From Neptuniibacter pectenicola (GTDB lineage Bacteria > Pseudomonadota > Gammaproteobacteria > Pseudomonadales > Balneatricaceae), in the NCBI RefSeq assembly GCF_001597735.1, contig NZ_LUTS01000015.1, forward strand, positions 1 to 52,001: 52,001 nucleotides of DNA. The letters are read 5' to 3'. The position numbers and the translations under genes were made by a program. Below, piece by piece: positions 16,084 to 25,483 of the stretch. The notes beneath the pieces are model-generated. The model worked only from the letters and a program-made list of their open reading frames with translations. It was not told the DNA's origin and made no database searches. How positions within the stretch are numbered: the first letter of the stretch is position 1; each line of letters begins with the position of its first letter.

Positions 16084-16115
16084 TTGAAATAAATAGAATT
16101 GATCTTATATTTCAA
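16084..16115 (+). promoter_or_regulatory. sigma-70 promoter of the moxR operon with overlapping inverted repeat
   Basis: TTGAAA (16084-16089) and TATATT (16106-16111) are 16 bases apart. TTGAAAT (16084-16090) and ATTTCAA (16109-16115) form a 7-bp inverted repeat spanning both elements, so a repressor bound there would block the promoter. The start codon of moxR follows about 45 bases later. Confidence 0.55.
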
Positions 16116-16164
16116 GCGTTAACCCGTTGAATTAACATAGTTAAAAGGTTCTAGGAGTAATGGA

Positions 16165-17172
16165 ATGACAGCAGATGTGGCAACTGAGACCGTTGAGGCG
16201 GCAGCGTTACAGGCGAAGGTGATGGGGCTGTCTGAGGCATTGAAAAAACGCGTGGTGGCTCAGGATGCATTAATAGAATACTTATTAATTGCACTGCTAA
16301 CCGATGGACATGTCTTACTAGAAGGCCCGCCTGGACTTGCGAAAACACGTACCATCCACGCCTTAAGTGACCTACTTGAAGGGACTTTTCACCGCGCCCA
16401 GTTTACACCGGACCTTTTGCCTAGCGACATTACCGGCACCGAGATCTATAACACCCAAAAGGGTGAGTTTAGTTTTCGTCCCGGCCCTTTATTTTGTAAT
16501 CTGCTCTTGGCTGATGAGATCAACCGGGCGCCGGCTAAAGTACAATCTGCGCTGTTGGAAGCGATGGCCGAACGCCAAGTAACCGTGGCAGGTAAAACAT
16601 ACCCTTTAGCTAAATTCTTTATGGTGATGGCAACACAGAACCCACTAGAGCAAGAGGGAACCTATCCTCTTCCTGAGGCGCAGTTGGATCGTTTTATGTT
16701 GCATATTAGGGTTGATTACCCAGCCCATGAGCAGGAAAAAGAGATTCTGCGTCTTGTGCGTAATGAGCACACTGCAAGCTTAGACGGCCAAACCGCATTG
16801 GCGGAGATCGCATTGACTGAAGATGATCTCTTCCGTGCACGATCGTCCATTATGAACACCTATATGGCCCCGAACCTTGAAGATTATTTAATTGCGTTAA
16901 TCATGGCGACCCGTGAACCTGAACGTTATGGGGATGATCTTAAAGGGAGTCTTATTTTTGGTGCAAGCCCGCGTGCCACCATCGCGTTAGACCGTGCTGT
17001 GCGGGCAAAAGCCTGGTTAGCTGGTCGAGACTTCGTCACCCCCGATGATATTCAAGAGATCGCTCCGAGTGTGTTGCGTCATCGTATCGGCTTAAGTTAC
17101 GTGGCAGAAGCTAAAGGGTTAGATAAAGACCAGATGATTGCCGAGCTTATTGCTCGTGTGGCTGTACCATAG
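16165..17172 (+). CDS. moxR: MoxR-family AAA+ ATPase
   Basis: 335 residues, cytoplasmic. Walker A is GPPGLAKTR (about residues 54-62), Walker B is LLLADEINRAP, and the sensor 1 region is MATQNPLEQEGTYPLPEAQLDRF, the MoxR signature. MoxR ATPases work with VWA-domain proteins as chaperones that help insert metals or cofactors. Five VWA/Bat-type genes follow in one run, the same order as mxaR-S-A-C-K-L-D in methanol-oxidising bacteria. The AGGAG site is correctly spaced. Generic MoxR-Bat operons also occur in non-methylotrophs, so the link to the PQQ enzyme is inferred from proximity. Confidence 0.92.
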   Translation: MTADVATETVEAAALQAKVMGLSEALKKRVVAQDALIEYLLIALLTDGHVLLEGPPGLAKTRTIHALSDLLEGTFHRAQFTPDLLPSDITGTEIYNTQKGEFSFRPGPLFCNLLLADEINRAPAKVQSALLEAMAERQVTVAGKTYPLAKFFMVMATQNPLEQEGTYPLPEAQLDRFMLHIRVDYPAHEQEKEILRLVRNEHTASLDGQTALAEIALTEDDLFRARSSIMNTYMAPNLEDYLIALIMATREPERYGDDLKGSLIFGASPRATIALDRAVRAKAWLAGRDFVTPDDIQEIAPSVLRHRIGLSYVAEAKGLDKDQMIAELIARVAVP

Positions 17173-17191
17173 TAGATAGGCGGTAGTTCAT

Positions 17192-18115
17192 ATGTTTCAG
17201 GGAGACAGTAGTCCAAGACCCGTTCCGGCTGCCCGCAACCTGCTGACCTTAGATGAGTTGGTGAGCTTGCGTCATTGGCCGCCGGCAAGGGGACAACAGC
17301 GTGAGCGCATGGCTATTCGTGAAGGTCATCATCTAAGCCATATTCGAGGTCGAGGTATGGAGTTTGATGACGTGCGCGAGTATCAGCCAGGCGATGATAT
17401 ACGCCACTTGGATTGGCGGCTTATGGCCCGTACCGGTGAAGCGCATACGAAGTTGTATCGGGAGGAGCGAGAACGGCCCGTATTTGTCGTGGCCGACCTA
17501 CGACAGCCAATGCATTTTGCAACGCGGGGACACTATAAATCAGTGTTAGCGGCTTATGCTGCGGCTATGGTGGTGTGGACGACATTGGCCAATGGTGATC
17601 GCGTGGGGGGGCGTATTCTAGGCCATGGCTCAGGCGGCCTTTTTCAGCCAACAAACAACCGCCAACAAGTGATGCAGATGATCTCAGCGCTATCCCAAGG
17701 GTTTACCGACAAGGCTGAGGTTGAGCCTGTGTCATTGACCACTCAATTGATAGAAATTGAACCCCTGCTAAGCAGTGGAACCATCATTTACCTCTTTAGT
17801 GATTTTCATGATGTTGATGCAACCTTGCAGCAGCACCTTATGCGCATAGCGCAGCGTTGTGAGCTAAAAATGGTGCTTATCTCGGACCCCCTAGAAGCGC
17901 AACTCCCTTCGGGAAAAAGTTATCGTTTTATGGGTAAAGGGCGTGAGGTTGTGATCGATGCCAATGCAAAACAACAGGCGCACTATTATGCGCAATTCCA
18001 GCAGCGAATAGATCTACTGGAGCAGTTGCGCAACCTGCGTGGGGTTGAGTTTGCCCATTGGCATAGTAATCAGCACCCCTTATTTACCTTAGTGGGAGGG
18101 CGTAATGGACTATAG
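17192..18115 (+). CDS. DUF58 protein (MxaS-like)
   Basis: 307 residues with the DUF58 core RGRGMEFDDVREYQPGDDIRHLDWRLMARTGEAHTKLY (about residues 50-90), then a VWA-like fold (FVVADLRQPM; GTIIYLFSDFHDVD). No membrane segment is evident. DUF58 proteins are the constant partner of MoxR ATPases, and MxaS is the one in methanol operons. The start ATG follows AGGCGG. Its stop overlaps the next gene by 11 bases. Confidence 0.85.
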   Translation: MFQGDSSPRPVPAARNLLTLDELVSLRHWPPARGQQRERMAIREGHHLSHIRGRGMEFDDVREYQPGDDIRHLDWRLMARTGEAHTKLYREERERPVFVVADLRQPMHFATRGHYKSVLAAYAAAMVVWTTLANGDRVGGRILGHGSGGLFQPTNNRQQVMQMISALSQGFTDKAEVEPVSLTTQLIEIEPLLSSGTIIYLFSDFHDVDATLQQHLMRIAQRCELKMVLISDPLEAQLPSGKSYRFMGKGREVVIDANAKQQAHYYAQFQQRIDLLEQLRNLRGVEFAHWHSNQHPLFTLVGGRNGL

Positions 18116-18581
18116 TCAGATCCCCCTGCGTGATATGCAGATGCCGGATACGATCGGCTGGTGGCCCTTAGCTTATGGCTGGTGGTTATTAATTATCAGT
18201 GTGATCATCATCGCGTTTCTGTTTGGCCGCTACCTCCGGAAAAAATTGAACGACCCACGACGTTATGCGCTGGACGCATTGAAGCAGGTTGAACAAGCAT
18301 ACCGACAAGACCCAGACGGCAAGCGGCTGGTCATGCAAAGTAATGCCCTGTTAAAACGGCTGGCCCTCTCTCTCTACCCGCGGGAGCAAGTGGCCCCCTT
18401 ATCAGGGGATCGCTGGTGTCGTTTTTTACAAGAAACCGGTGGGGTATCCGATCCCGCTGTGCTTGAGGTGTTAGCCCAAGGGCCCTATCAAGAGCAGCTC
18501 TCTGGCACAATTGATAGTGCTGCATTGATTCGGTTTACACGGCAATGGATAAAACAGGTTAAAGGGGTACCCCATGCTTGA
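18105..18581 (+). CDS. DUF4381 membrane protein
   Basis: 158 residues: a short N-terminal segment, a single membrane helix (about 20-42, WPLAYGWWLLIISVIIIAFLFGRYL) and a cytoplasmic helical domain with EQVAPLSGDRWCRFLQE. It matches the small DUF4381 protein that sits between DUF58 and the first VWA protein in MoxR operons. It overlaps genes on both sides, so translation is probably coupled. Its molecular role is unknown; it may anchor the complex at the membrane. Confidence 0.78.
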   Translation: MDYSQIPLRDMQMPDTIGWWPLAYGWWLLIISVIIIAFLFGRYLRKKLNDPRRYALDALKQVEQAYRQDPDGKRLVMQSNALLKRLALSLYPREQVAPLSGDRWCRFLQETGGVSDPAVLEVLAQGPYQEQLSGTIDSAALIRFTRQWIKQVKGVPHA

Positions 18582-19590
18582 GTTTGCTTGGCCTTGGTTA
18601 TGGTTGTTGGCACCACTGCCGTTGTTGGTGAGAGTGTTGATGCCACCCGCAAGTGGTGTCAGTCAAAACGCTTTGCATATCCCCTTTATTGACCAAATGG
18701 AAAAAGCCGTGGGTGGGCAGCGTGGTCTGGTTAGTCGTAACAGTTATACCGGTTTGATCTTAGCGTTTATTGTCTGGTTGCTTTTAGTGGCGGCGGTGAC
18801 TAAGCCGCAGTGGTTGGGTGAACCAATTCCTCAGCAGCTGGAAGGAAGGGATTTAGTCTTAGCGGTTGATTTATCGGAAAGTATGTTTGAAACCGATTTT
18901 GAACTGAATGGGCAGTTAATTAACCGTCTTGTTGCGACGCGTATTGTGGCAGGGGACTTTATTGAGCGGCGACAGGGCGACCGTGTGGGCTTGATACTGT
19001 TTGGTGAACAAGCCTATGTGCAAGCGCCTTTAACCCATGACCGGAAAACCGTGAAAGCCTTACTGGATGAGGCGCAAATAGGGTTAGCCGGTAAGTCAAC
19101 GGCGATCGGGGATGCGATCGGTCTTGCTGTTAAGCGTTTTCAGCAATCGGACAGTCAGCAGCGTGTGCTTATATTACTTACCGATGGCACCAGTAATGCG
19201 GGAGTTTTAGAGCCGTTGACTGCGGCTGAGCTAGCGGCTAAAGAAGGCTTAAAGATTTATACCATAGGGGTGGGCGCAGATACCCGTTTAGGGTTGTTAG
19301 GTGCGCTGTCCGATTTTAATTCCTATATACAAGCATCGTCGCCCACCAGTAATATTGACGAAGCAACCCTCACCACAATTGCAGACACGACCGGCGGTAA
19401 GTATTTCCGTGCGCGGGATATTGATCAATTAGCCAAAATTTATGAATTGTTGGATGAGCTTGAACCTATCGCGCAAGATAATGAGTTCTTTCGTCCCATT
19501 GAGTCGCTTTACCATTGGCCTTTATTCGCGGCACTGCTGTTAGGTTTTGTCTCGCTGATACTCTGTTCTAAGCATGTGAGGGAAGGGTAA
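18574..19590 (+). CDS. VWA-domain membrane protein, BatA/MxaC-like
   Basis: 338 residues: membrane helices near the N-terminus (about 5-20 and 58-78) and C-terminus (about 310-335) bracket a periplasmic von Willebrand A domain. The metal-ion-dependent adhesion site is intact: D-L-S-E-S in LAVDLSESMFETD, a Thr in GKSTAIGDA, and LLTDGTSNAG. It forms a pair with the next VWA protein, as BatA/BatB do. MxaC is the counterpart in methanol operons, where these proteins help insert the active-site calcium. Whether the ion here is Ca2+ or a lanthanide is open. Confidence 0.87.
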   Translation: MLEFAWPWLWLLAPLPLLVRVLMPPASGVSQNALHIPFIDQMEKAVGGQRGLVSRNSYTGLILAFIVWLLLVAAVTKPQWLGEPIPQQLEGRDLVLAVDLSESMFETDFELNGQLINRLVATRIVAGDFIERRQGDRVGLILFGEQAYVQAPLTHDRKTVKALLDEAQIGLAGKSTAIGDAIGLAVKRFQQSDSQQRVLILLTDGTSNAGVLEPLTAAELAAKEGLKIYTIGVGADTRLGLLGALSDFNSYIQASSPTSNIDEATLTTIADTTGGKYFRARDIDQLAKIYELLDELEPIAQDNEFFRPIESLYHWPLFAALLLGFVSLILCSKHVREG

Positions 19591-19610
19591 AAGATGGAGT
19601 TTTTTATACT

Positions 19611-21650
19611 ATGTTAGCCTCATTTCATTTTTTACAACCCTATTGGCTCCTGTTGATTCCTGTGGTGTTTGTTGTCGCCTATTTTTCGGTTAAACAGCGT
19701 GTTAACCGTACCCACTGGCAAACGGTTTGTGATCCTGAGTTGCTTCCTTTTCTCGAGCACAAAGGGCAGGGGCTATCCTCGTGGCTCTCCATTAGTTTGC
19801 TGGTAGCGGCCTTCATGCTGATTGTGGCGGCGGCTCAACCGGTTTGGAAAAAACAGCCTCAACCTGTTTTTAAGCAGGGGGATGCTTTAGTGATTGCACT
19901 GGACCTTTCAGCGTCAATGAATGCAGTAGACCTTAAGCCCAGTCGGTTGCAGCGAGCCCATTTTAAAATCGAAGATCTACTGGCACATATGCCCGATGCT
20001 AACGTGGCTTTATTGGTGTATGCCGCTGAAGCATTTAGCGTAACGCCACTTACGGATGATAGCGATACTATCTTGGCCCAACTACCGGCCATGGTGCCTG
20101 AGATCATGCCTGCCCAAGGGAGCCGCGCAGATAAGGCACTTGCACTGGCTGATCAGTTACTGGCGCAGGCAGGCGTTGCACGGGGCAATATTTTATTGAT
20201 CAGTGACGAAGTCATGCCTGTACAGATCGCGTCGATCGCTACACGGCTGAAAAGCCAAGGACGCCAAATCTCTATTTTGGGTGTAGGGACTGAGCAAGGG
20301 GCACCTATCAATACAGACCAAGGGCTATTAAAAGACCGAAACGGACAGGTTATCGTTGCTAAGGTACAAGCGTCGCTTATGCAAGAGTCGGCAGGTCTTG
20401 GTGGTGGTCAGGCGAAGATGATTACGGCTGATGATAGTGATGTTAATTATCTGATTGCTCAATTTCAGCGGGGTGATCAACAACCGGCAGAATCTAAGGA
20501 GAAAATAGACAGATGGGTGGCCGAAGGGCCATGGTTTATTTTGTTTGCTTTGCCTTTTGTTTTAATGGTGTTTCGTCGAGGTATTGTTACGCTCCTTATG
20601 CCGCTGTTGCTGCCTATCGTGCTCTTCGGCATAGGGCATAGCAGCCCGGCTCAAGCGGAGCCAGTTAAGGCGAGCGATGATAAAGGGATAGACATTATGG
20701 CGAGCGGTCGCCAAGTGTGGACAGATCTCTGGCAAACGAAAGACCAGCAAGGGTTAACGCTTTATCGCTCAGGGGATAAGGCTAGTGCAGCAGAGGTCTT
20801 TGAAGACCCTCAATGGAAGCAGCTCTCATACTATGAAAGCGGTCAATATGATAAGGCCGTTACGGCGATTGCTGCACCCCAGACGCCCACTGAGTGGTAT
20901 AACCTTGGCAACGTGTTAACGCGTAAAGGTGAGCTAGCACCTGCGTTGAACGCGTATGATCAAGCACTTGAAGCACAACCCGATTTTGAGGATGCGCGTT
21001 ACAACCGCAACTTAGTAGCGGAGTTGCTTAAGCAGCAACAATCTGAGCAGCAACAAAAGAATACAGCAAGTGATGAACAAAAAGAGGGGGAGTCTAAAGA
21101 GGATCATGCGGAAGGTTCCGAGAGCCAAGGTGCTAACGCCCAAAACTCAGAAGGGAGTGTGGCGAACGACACCAATACTGAAGGATTAGGTCCGCAGGAA
21201 GGCTCGTCACAAAATGCTAATGCTGAGGGGAGTGGTTTCGATAACCAATCCAAAGCCTCTAAGCAGCATGCAAAAAACAGTATGTCCGGTGACCAAGCCT
21301 CCTCTGATGGTAATGACGAATCCAGCAAACAAGAGAAACAAGCTGTTAGTGATCAGTTACAGCAAGCCTTAAAGGATAAAATCGATCAGCAGTTAAAAGA
21401 CGAGTCGGGTCAGGCGGCTATGAGTGATACAGAAGATGATGGAAGCGGTGATCAAAAGGAAAGGCCGCAGGGTGCAATGGCCGTACAAGGGGCAGAGCAA
21501 ACGCGCGAACCTTTAGATGAGGCAGCACAAGCACGACAACAGTTATTGAACCGAATTGAGGACGACCCCGCTGGGTTATGGCGAAGGAAGTTTATCTATC
21601 AATATCATCAGCAGCCTAATGGGCAAGCGCTTGAGGAGAAGCAGTGGTGA
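19611..21650 (+). CDS. fused VWA and TPR protein, BatB-BatC/MxaL-like
   Basis: 679 residues. N-terminal membrane helices flank a VWA domain with an intact site (IALDLSASMNAVD near residue 95; ILLISDEV). After a second membrane pair (about 300-345) comes a TPR segment (EWYNLGNVLTRKGELAPALNAYDQALEAQP, about 420-450) and a roughly 150-residue low-complexity tail rich in Gln, Ser, Glu and Asp. It is thus a BatB-BatC fusion, about twice the length of the BatA-like gene. The start is ATG 19611; a nearer ATG (19594) ends after a few codons. It overlaps the next gene by seven bases. Confidence 0.86.
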   Translation: MLASFHFLQPYWLLLIPVVFVVAYFSVKQRVNRTHWQTVCDPELLPFLEHKGQGLSSWLSISLLVAAFMLIVAAAQPVWKKQPQPVFKQGDALVIALDLSASMNAVDLKPSRLQRAHFKIEDLLAHMPDANVALLVYAAEAFSVTPLTDDSDTILAQLPAMVPEIMPAQGSRADKALALADQLLAQAGVARGNILLISDEVMPVQIASIATRLKSQGRQISILGVGTEQGAPINTDQGLLKDRNGQVIVAKVQASLMQESAGLGGGQAKMITADDSDVNYLIAQFQRGDQQPAESKEKIDRWVAEGPWFILFALPFVLMVFRRGIVTLLMPLLLPIVLFGIGHSSPAQAEPVKASDDKGIDIMASGRQVWTDLWQTKDQQGLTLYRSGDKASAAEVFEDPQWKQLSYYESGQYDKAVTAIAAPQTPTEWYNLGNVLTRKGELAPALNAYDQALEAQPDFEDARYNRNLVAELLKQQQSEQQQKNTASDEQKEGESKEDHAEGSESQGANAQNSEGSVANDTNTEGLGPQEGSSQNANAEGSGFDNQSKASKQHAKNSMSGDQASSDGNDESSKQEKQAVSDQLQQALKDKIDQQLKDESGQAAMSDTEDDGSGDQKERPQGAMAVQGAEQTREPLDEAAQARQQLLNRIEDDPAGLWRRKFIYQYHQQPNGQALEEKQW

Positions 21651-23365
21651 GATTTTTTAGGTTATTATCAATTGCATTGACGTTACTGATCAGCGTTCAG
21701 CTCCATGCGGCTATCAGTACTCAGATTGATCGTAATGTGGTTGAGCAGGGGCAAACATTTTTATTCATACTTAGCTTTGCGCAAAATAATTTAAGGAATG
21801 TAGATTTATCCCCATTAGAGAAAAACTTTGAAATAATTAGTCGTAGCCACCAATCAGGCACTAGCATTATTAATGGTGAATTGAAAACCAGCACTAAATT
21901 GGTTATCACTTTAGCGCCTAAACGCTCAGGTAAATTGGAGGTTCCAGCTTTAACCCTCAATGGTGAAAAAAGTCAGCCGCACAGCATTGAAGTTAAACCG
22001 GTGAAGCAGCTATCTGCGGTGGATGGCGGGGTGGAGTTACTTTCAACCTTGTCAGACTCCTCACCGATGGTGCAACAGCCCATCATCTATCAGATGAACC
22101 TTGTATTAGGTCAACGTATCTACAATGCCTCTTTTCAAGAGCCAACAATAAAACAAGGCAAAGCGCTGATTCAGCCCTTAGGCGAGCAGCGCCAATATCG
22201 CCAAACGTTAAATGGTCGAGAGATGCTGGTTGTTGAACAATCATGGCTGATTACGCCACAGCAAAGCGGATCGCTGAGCATCGAGGGGGCAAAGCTTAGT
22301 GCTGAGATCCGTAACCTTAATGCGGGGGTTGACCCGTTCCGACGTATGAATGATCCACGCGCCATACGACGTATTTTTCTGTCTGCCGATAGCTATACCA
22401 TAGAGGTTGCGCCGATCCCTGAAACCTTTACCGGACAAAACTGGCTTGCCGCCAGTGAACTACAGCTTAAGAGCGAGCTCAGTAGCCAGCAGTGGAAGGT
22501 GGGTGAGCCGATTACGCGTACGATCACCCTCAAGGCAAAAGGTATTGGTCAAGATCAACTTGCTGAGCTGGTGTTGCCCACCGTCGAAAATATTAAGCAA
22601 TACGCCGCAAAACCTGTGTATGAACAGGATCAGAAAGATAATGAGCTGAGCGTCACCATGACCCAAGAGGTGACTATCATTCCTAGCCAGCAAGGGGAGA
22701 TGGTGTTACCTGAGGTTAAGTTAGCGTGGTGGAATACGAAAACGAATAAAGAAGAGGTTGCACTCTTACCTCAGCAGGTTATTACTGTGGCACCGTCTGC
22801 TGAACATACGCAGACGGTAACGGTTGCGCCGGTGGAGGCTTTGCCCGTGACAGCGCCCTCAGCACCCGTTAACAGGGTGGGGAATAGCCAACCCAATGCC
22901 GAGAACGGATCAACCTTGGCCGCCGTGCAGCCGCTTAGCGCTTGGTTGATGGTTGCTATGGTTGTTGTGGCTGCTATTTGTGGGAGTGGGGGCACGATGC
23001 TGTATTACAAGCGTGCGGGCTTAAAGCCTCGTAAGGGTAAGGCTAAATCGGAGACTCAGCAGGTTGATCTGAAGCCATGCTTAGATGCGCTACAGCGCGC
23101 GTGTAAAAAGAATGACCCTCAATTAGCACGTGATGCCCTATTAGCATGGGGGCAGTTAGTGTTTCCTGGGTGTACCCATCTAAATCATTTACAGCAGGCG
23201 CTGCCGTTACCCATGAGCGATATGATTACCGAACTTAATCGCTGTTGTTATGACCGAGCCCCTTCAGTGTGGCAAGGTGATCAGCTTTGGCAAGCGATAA
23301 AGGGGTATCAACCCTCGTCTGTGTCTCAAGGTACAAATACCTTAGCCACGTTGGTGCCGAATTAA
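21644..23365 (+). CDS. BatD-family protein
   Basis: 573 residues: signal peptide (LLSIALTLLISVQLHA), a long periplasmic region of several beta-sandwich repeats (about 25-400; RNVVEQGQTFLFILSFAQNN, KRSGKLEVPALTLNGEKSQP), one membrane helix (about 430-455, WLMVAMVVVAAICGSGGTMLYY) and a cytoplasmic helical C-terminus. This is the oxygen-tolerance (BatD) layout. It closes the six-gene MoxR operon; a terminator follows. Confidence 0.85.
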   Translation: MVRFFRLLSIALTLLISVQLHAAISTQIDRNVVEQGQTFLFILSFAQNNLRNVDLSPLEKNFEIISRSHQSGTSIINGELKTSTKLVITLAPKRSGKLEVPALTLNGEKSQPHSIEVKPVKQLSAVDGGVELLSTLSDSSPMVQQPIIYQMNLVLGQRIYNASFQEPTIKQGKALIQPLGEQRQYRQTLNGREMLVVEQSWLITPQQSGSLSIEGAKLSAEIRNLNAGVDPFRRMNDPRAIRRIFLSADSYTIEVAPIPETFTGQNWLAASELQLKSELSSQQWKVGEPITRTITLKAKGIGQDQLAELVLPTVENIKQYAAKPVYEQDQKDNELSVTMTQEVTIIPSQQGEMVLPEVKLAWWNTKTNKEEVALLPQQVITVAPSAEHTQTVTVAPVEALPVTAPSAPVNRVGNSQPNAENGSTLAAVQPLSAWLMVAMVVVAAICGSGGTMLYYKRAGLKPRKGKAKSETQQVDLKPCLDALQRACKKNDPQLARDALLAWGQLVFPGCTHLNHLQQALPLPMSDMITELNRCCYDRAPSVWQGDQLWQAIKGYQPSSVSQGTNTLATLVPN

Positions 23366-23414
23366 TCGCATTTATCGTTTGTTATAGGAGGGGATCACTT
23401 CCCTTTGATGTGAA

Positions 23415-23437
23415 GGGCGGCGTTGCCGTCCTTTTTT
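23415..23437 (+). terminator. rho-independent terminator of the moxR operon
   Basis: GGGCGGC (23415-23421) pairs with GCCGTCC (23425-23431) with one G-T pair and a three-base loop, followed by six T. Confidence 0.85.
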
Positions 23438-23816
23438 ATGGCTTATCTCGCCTTTCTCCTCGTTGATCTCTTTCTGCTGTGTCTATAAAGCCATTGATCT
23501 GTGTCAGTTAATTGTTATGCTGCACTGCGTCATTATTTATTTTGTTATATCTGTGATTTATATTTTCAGTCATATCTGTTTTTCATTGAATTAATGAATT
23601 TTATTTTTTAATTTATTGAAAAATAAGGGTAATAGCTCTTTTAAATAGTGCTTTTATTCTTCATGATAGGTCTGCTTTAAATAGATACCGCGTACTTCTC
23701 AAAACTATTTTAAAAAATTCTTTTTATGTGCATTGCAATAATGAGTGTTAATGCAGTGATAAATTGTTGGTGGACAAGGAACAAACCGGACATTAGGTCT
23801 GTTACAGGAGTTGGGG
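23438..23816. other. AT-rich intergenic region before the chemoreceptor
   Basis: About 380 bases of AT-rich DNA without an open frame or RNA gene. It should hold the chemoreceptor promoter, but I could not find a clear flagellar-type (sigma-28) or sigma-70 sequence. The ribosome site AGGAG at 23806-23810 serves the next gene. Confidence 0.5.
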
Positions 23817-25358
23817 ATGCATTGCACAGATAAAGAGCAAAGATATTCAAGCAAACTTAGATTGATTTCTACGACGAATCTCAAGGGCGAAATTACCTAT
23901 GCCAACCCTGAATTTTGTGAGGTTGCAGGTTATACCGTCGATGAGTTAATAGGCAGACAACATAATATTGTTCGTCACCCGAATATGCCTTCCGCTGCGT
24001 TTACCGATCTTTGGACACATGCTAGTGAAGGAAAACCATGGATGGGGTTGGTTAAAAACCGCTGTAAAAATGGTGATTACTACTGGGTACAAGCCTATGT
24101 CACGCCTCTTTTCGATAAAGATGGGGTGAAAATCGGTTATCAATCGGTGCGTACAAAACCTAGTGATGAGCAGATCGCTCAGGCCGATAAGGTCTATTCT
24201 AAAATTTCACATAAACCGATCAACATTAAAACAAAGCGGTTAGCGTCAAGGGTTACCTTATGCTCTGTTTTGTTTTGCTTGGCGATTATGGCTACCGCGT
24301 TAAGCCCGTTGACTGACGGGATACAGGGCTCAATCATTGCCGGGCTTTGTTTGGTCATGGTGCTGATCAACTACGGTTTAATGAAGCCGCTTAACCGCGT
24401 TCAGCAATATAGCCAAGAGATCTACGATAATCCGTTAGCCCAGTATGCGATGACGGGGTGTATGAATGAGGTGGGTGCCGCTGAACTGGCCAACTTTATG
24501 ATGCAGTCACGCCTTCGAACAGTGATCGGACGCGTAGAAGATAGCATCGACATGTTGGGTCATTTTATGACAGAGACCCAACACTCCATTGGAGAAACGT
24601 CGCAAGGGATTATCCAGCAGAATTTAGAAAGTGACATGTTAGCGAGTGCCGCGACTGAGATGTCGGCGACCGCCCATGAAATTGCCGAAAATACAGCGCA
24701 AACCTCAGAAGCGACACAGTCAACGGCTCAGTTAGCCAACGCGGGTAAGGTGATCGTTGAGGATATGATTGATGGTATTAAAGAGCTGGTTAATGATGTT
24801 AAAAATGCGAGTCATTCATCAGAAGAGCTAAAAACCAAAGCCGCTGCCGTTGAACAGGTGGTTGATATTATTAACAGCATTGCTGAACAAACAAACCTAT
24901 TAGCCTTAAACGCGGCTATTGAGGCGGCGCGTGCCGGTGACCAAGGGCGAGGCTTCTCCGTTGTTGCTGATGAGGTGCGCGTGCTTGCGCAGCGTACGCA
25001 GGAGTCTACAGGTGAGATAAGGGAAACGATAGACGCTATACAAAAGCAAGTATCCTCCACCGTAGATGTCATGAACCGTTGCAACGAACATGCGCATTCG
25101 AATATTGAGCGAGCGGAAAATGCGGGACGCTCCTTTGATAATGTTAATGGTGCGATGACGAATATTACGGATAGGTCGACCCAAGTGGCCGCTGCGTCTG
25201 AACAGCAGAGCGCTGTGGCGGAAGAGGTGAGTCAGAATATTTATAATATTAGAGAAGTGGCGACCCGAAATACGGAGATATCAAAGCGGATGATGAGCTC
25301 ATCAGAGGAGCTGGCTACATTAATTGTCGATCTGAAATCTATGCTTAAAGCGATTTAA
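23817..25358 (+). CDS. Aer-like methyl-accepting chemotaxis protein with PAS domain
   Basis: 513 residues from ATG 23817, six bases after AGGAG. The N-terminal PAS domain (about 15-125) has the Aer-type run [31 protein letters not shown] and may bind FAD. Two membrane helices (about 147-190) follow, then a cytoplasmic signalling rod with the conserved hairpin tip [35 protein letters not shown]. It has no periplasmic ligand domain, so it should sense redox or energy state, as Aer does. It is a single-gene unit with a terminator after it. Confidence 0.9.
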   Translation: MHCTDKEQRYSSKLRLISTTNLKGEITYANPEFCEVAGYTVDELIGRQHNIVRHPNMPSAAFTDLWTHASEGKPWMGLVKNRCKNGDYYWVQAYVTPLFDKDGVKIGYQSVRTKPSDEQIAQADKVYSKISHKPINIKTKRLASRVTLCSVLFCLAIMATALSPLTDGIQGSIIAGLCLVMVLINYGLMKPLNRVQQYSQEIYDNPLAQYAMTGCMNEVGAAELANFMMQSRLRTVIGRVEDSIDMLGHFMTETQHSIGETSQGIIQQNLESDMLASAATEMSATAHEIAENTAQTSEATQSTAQLANAGKVIVEDMIDGIKELVNDVKNASHSSEELKTKAAAVEQVVDIINSIAEQTNLLALNAAIEAARAGDQGRGFSVVADEVRVLAQRTQESTGEIRETIDAIQKQVSSTVDVMNRCNEHAHSNIERAENAGRSFDNVNGAMTNITDRSTQVAAASEQQSAVAEEVSQNIYNIREVATRNTEISKRMMSSSEELATLIVDLKSMLKAI

Positions 25359-25388
25359 ATAGAACGCATTCAATAACTGTACGAGCAA

Positions 25389-25420
25389 AAAAAAGGAGTG
25401 GTCTTTACCCCTCCTTTTTT
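25389..25420. terminator. bidirectional rho-independent terminator
   Basis: AAAAAAGGAG (25389-25398) pairs with CTCCTTTTTT (25411-25420). It lies between the chemoreceptor gene and the convergent TSUP gene and can end both. Confidence 0.85.
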
Positions 25421-25483
25421 CGTTTAACCAAACCGTTCAAATGGGAGTTAAGCCGTCGGTGCAGAATCACTGGGCTACGGAGA

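Noticed and set aside
23640-23700. Flagellar sigma-28 promoter before the chemoreceptor
   Set aside because: TAAA occurs but no GCCGATAA-like -10 at the right distance was found.
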